Shown here: positions 5,990-7,432 of the stretch, piece by piece
How the letters are laid out: each line of letters begins with the position of its first letter
Numbering within the stretch: the stretch's first letter is position 1
Assembly (NCBI GenBank): GCA_022560215.1
Contig: JADFTO010000139.1
Coordinates: 1-7,432 of the forward strand
Reading direction: 5' to 3'
Length of the DNA stretch: 7,432 nucleotides
DNA from: Pseudomonadota bacterium
Lineage (GTDB): Bacteria; Pseudomonadota; Alphaproteobacteria; Rhodospirillales; 2-02-FULL-58-16
Translations under genes and position numbers: made by a program
The notes under the pieces: model-generated
Told to the model about the DNA's origin: nothing
Database searches by the model: none
What the model saw: the letters and a program-made list of their open reading frames with translations, nothing else

Positions 5990-6018
5990 TTGATCGGGCC
6001 GCCGGGGGGGCCTAAAAA
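5990..6018 (+). promoter_or_regulatory. candidate promoter for tRNA-Arg
   Basis: TTGATC (5990-5995) and TAAAAA (6013-6018) are spaced by 17 nt, each matching the sigma-70 consensus at four of six positions. The predicted start falls a few nt before the tRNA 5' end at 6028. No other likely promoter is visible for the tRNA. Confidence 0.4.
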
Positions 6019-6027
6019 GAGCTTTCC

Positions 6028-6104
6028 GCGCCCGTAGCTCAGTAGGATAGAGCACCAGATTCCTAATCTGGGGGTCGCAGGTTCGAATCCTGCCGGGCGC
6101 GCCA
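6028..6104 (+). tRNA. tRNA-Arg (anticodon CCT)
   Basis: This is a complete 77-nt cloverleaf with CCA encoded at 6102-6104. Acceptor stem 6028-6034 pairs with 6094-6100 over 7 perfect bp. The D stem is 6037-6040 with 6050-6053. The anticodon stem CCAGA 6055-6059 pairs with 6067-6071, and the loop TTCCTAA puts CCT at 6062-6064, reading AGG. The variable loop is 5 nt. T stem GCAGG 6077-6081 pairs with CCTGC 6089-6093 around TTCGAAT. AGG is a rare codon in high-G+C genomes, so this is a minor arginine acceptor. Confidence 0.97.
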
Positions 6105-6112
6105 TTCCGCCG

Positions 6113-6127
6113 CCGGCGTCCCGCCGG
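6113..6127 (+). terminator. GC hairpin after tRNA-Arg
   Basis: CCGGCG 6113-6118 pairs perfectly with CGCCGG 6122-6127 around a 3-nt loop, 9 nt after the CCA end. It lacks a T-run, so it could be a processing or weak termination signal rather than a full intrinsic terminator. Confidence 0.25.
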
Positions 6128-6152
6128 GCGCGGGGCCGCCCTGAGGAAGCGC

Positions 6153-7205
6153 ATGATCTTTCGCCAGCTGTTCGATCCGGTCTCCTGCACCTATACCTAC
6201 CTGCTCGCGGGCCACGCCGGGGGCGAGGCGCTGATCATCGATCCCGTGCTGGACGGGGTGGAGCGCTACGCGGAGCTCCTGGGCGAGCTTGACCTGCGCC
6301 TGGTGAAGGCGCTGGACACCCATCTCCACGCCGATCACGTGAGCGGCCTCGGCGCGCTGCGCGACCGTTTCAACTGCATCACCGTGATGGGCGCCGAAAG
6401 CACGGTCGACACGGTCTCCATGCGCGTCCGCGACGGGGACGCCGTCGACATCGAGGGCCTGGAGCTTGGCGCCATGCACACCCCCGGTCACACCGACGAT
6501 TCCTATTGTTTCCTGCTCCCCGACCGGGTGTTCACGGGCGACACGCTGCTCATCGGCGGCTCAGGGCGCACGGATTTCGAGGGCGGGGACGCGGCCGAAC
6601 AATACCGCTCCATCTTCGGCAAGCTGCTCTTGCTCGCGGACGAAACCCTGGTCTTCCCCGGCCACGATTACAACGGCCGGACGGTCAGCACCATCGCCGA
6701 GGAACGAAGGCTTAACCCCCGGCTGCAGGTGCGCACCCTCGAGGACTACGTGGCCATCATGGACGCCCTTGATTTGCCCGACCCCAAGCTGATGGACACG
6801 GCCGTTGCCGCCAACAGGAGCATCGGCATCGGGCAGTCGGCCGGGGACCGGGGCCTCGGCGTGGACGACGCCCTCATGCTGAGGTCCAGCCCCGGCGTCG
6901 TCTTCGTGGACCTGCGCGAGGACCGAGAGAGGGCGCGGGACGGCGTCATCCCGGACTCGCTCCACGTCCCCTATGGGGGGCTGGAGCCGCGGCTCGGCCC
7001 CGGCGGCGACCTGGCGGAGCTGTTGGCCCCGGAGGGGCGGCGCGTGGTGTTCTATTGCAGTTACGGGGAGCGTTCGGCGTTGGCCGTGAAGATGGCCAGG
7101 GAATGCGGCCACGGGGCCGCCTATCACATCATGGGCGGCATGGAGGCCTGGAAAGGAGCGCAAGCCCCGGTCATCGGGGCCGCAGGGAAGGCCGAAGGCC
7201 CCTGA
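6153..7205 (+). CDS. persulfide dioxygenase (ETHE1-type)-rhodanese fusion protein
   Basis: The 350-aa cytoplasmic protein has two domains. Residues 1-185 are a metallo-beta-lactamase fold of the ETHE1 type. THLHADH (56-62), TPGHT (110-114), FTGDT (128-132) and PGHDYNG (169-175) supply the mononuclear iron ligands H57, H113 and D130, with H59, D61, H62 and H171 in the second shell. Residues about 240-337 are a rhodanese domain with active-site Cys C302 in the loop C-S-Y-G-E-R. ETHE1-type enzymes oxidise glutathione persulfide to sulfite with O2. The rhodanese domain can supply or transfer sulfane sulfur, as in known PDO-rhodanese fusions. GAGGA at 6143-6147 sits 5 nt before the ATG. No sulfide:quinone oxidoreductase or sulfur-sensing regulator gene is visible nearby. 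A general MBL hydrolase role is the less likely alternative. Confidence 0.88.
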   Translation: MIFRQLFDPVSCTYTYLLAGHAGGEALIIDPVLDGVERYAELLGELDLRLVKALDTHLHADHVSGLGALRDRFNCITVMGAESTVDTVSMRVRDGDAVDIEGLELGAMHTPGHTDDSYCFLLPDRVFTGDTLLIGGSGRTDFEGGDAAEQYRSIFGKLLLLADETLVFPGHDYNGRTVSTIAEERRLNPRLQVRTLEDYVAIMDALDLPDPKLMDTAVAANRSIGIGQSAGDRGLGVDDALMLRSSPGVVFVDLREDRERARDGVIPDSLHVPYGGLEPRLGPGGDLAELLAPEGRRVVFYCSYGERSALAVKMARECGHGAAYHIMGGMEAWKGAQAPVIGAAGKAEGP

Positions 7206-7261
7206 GCGGCAGCGGGCGCGGGGATCGCTTGGATCGGCCGGGGAAGCTAGTGGCCTGTATC

Positions 7262-7432
7262 AGCTATATTGTACTCATACGACGGCGTTGCGAGGTTTCC
7301 GGACGCCGCCCTTCGGGTCGCTTTTCCCGTCCCCTCGGGGCGTCGGGAAGGCTTGCCGATGGGCCGCCATCGCCTGCGCCTCCCCTCCTGCCGAGGAAAC
7401 GGGAAAAGCGATCGTATGGGTGCACTTTAGCT
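7262..7432. mobile_element. inverted-repeat-bounded segment, MITE-like or insertion-element end
   Basis: The outer 21-bp repeats (7262-7282 and 7412-7432) are inverted copies matching at 17 of 21 positions, and both end in AGCTA read from outside. Inside them is a perfect 13-bp inverted repeat, TCGCTTTTCCCGT 7318-7330 with 7399-7411, then CCTCGG 7333-7338 with CCGAGG 7391-7396. A central hairpin (CGATGG 7357-7362 with 7367-7372) and a side hairpin (CGGCGT 7283-7288 with ACGCCG 7303-7308) complete a branched fold. No ORF or transposase fragment is visible within. The window ends exactly at the right repeat, so a target duplication cannot be judged. Confidence 0.5.

Noticed and set aside
5212..6105. 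297-codon minus-strand ORF starting MARPAGFEPATPRLG, with similar antisense frames at 5750-6190 and 6063-6491
   Set aside because: These frames begin by reading the reverse complement of tRNA-Arg, a well-known source of spurious proteins, then run antisense to pagL and pip or the dioxygenase gene. The tRNA and sense-strand genes explain the sequence.
7176..7202. GGGGCC/GGCCCC inverted repeat at the end of the dioxygenase-rhodanese gene as a terminator
   Set aside because: It is inside the coding sequence with a 15-nt loop and no T-run, and is expected by chance in GC-rich DNA.
1..7432. CRISPR array, defence island, phage or toxin-antitoxin system
   Set aside because: No regularly spaced direct repeats, and no nuclease-helicase, reverse transcriptase, integrase or paired toxin-antitoxin ORFs were found on either strand.

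Overview
The window looks like part of a high-G+C alphaproteobacterial chromosome, probably Rhodospirillales-like. This is inferred from strong G/C third-position codon use, the fdxA-carD gene pair, an alphaproteobacterial-type M48 lipoprotein with a LysM-like tail, and intergenic TTCCA-N6-TGGAA palindromes. No plasmid, phage or CRISPR genes were seen. Most of the window is ordinary chromosomal housekeeping and envelope DNA.

Left part (1-1879, + strand): the window opens with what may be the last codons of an upstream gene. Next come fdxA (7Fe-8S ferredoxin), a 265-nt leader rich in hairpins, and carD (RNA polymerase-binding regulator). A 61-codon ORF resembling a decayed metallophosphoesterase N-terminus follows. 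It is in the same frame as the next gene, a SLOG-fold 'molybdenum carrier-like' protein, and separated from it by a single TAG.

Middle (1887-4165, - strand): a two-gene unit reads toward the SLOG gene, ending 7 nt from it. It encodes a secreted thermonuclease-fold protein whose catalytic Glu and one Ca-ligand Asp are replaced, then an M48 zinc metalloprotease lipoprotein. Both products have export signals, so the unit probably acts in the periplasm or at the outer membrane. The 299-nt divergent gap (4166-4464) holds three palindromic hairpins and a candidate promoter.

Right part (4465-7205, + strand): proline iminopeptidase (pip), a PagL-type lipid A deacylase, tRNA-Arg(CCT), and an ETHE1-type persulfide dioxygenase fused to a rhodanese domain. 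These genes share no obvious pathway: peptide turnover, outer-membrane lipid remodelling, translation, and sulfane-sulfur detoxification.

Right edge (7262-7432): a roughly 171-bp segment is bounded by imperfect 21-bp inverted repeats with a nested perfect 13-bp inverted repeat. It looks like a MITE or the end of an insertion element and stops exactly at the window edge. The points most worth following up are this element, the stop-separated phosphoesterase/SLOG pair, and the catalytically altered nuclease-fold protein. I found no clear new multi-gene system.
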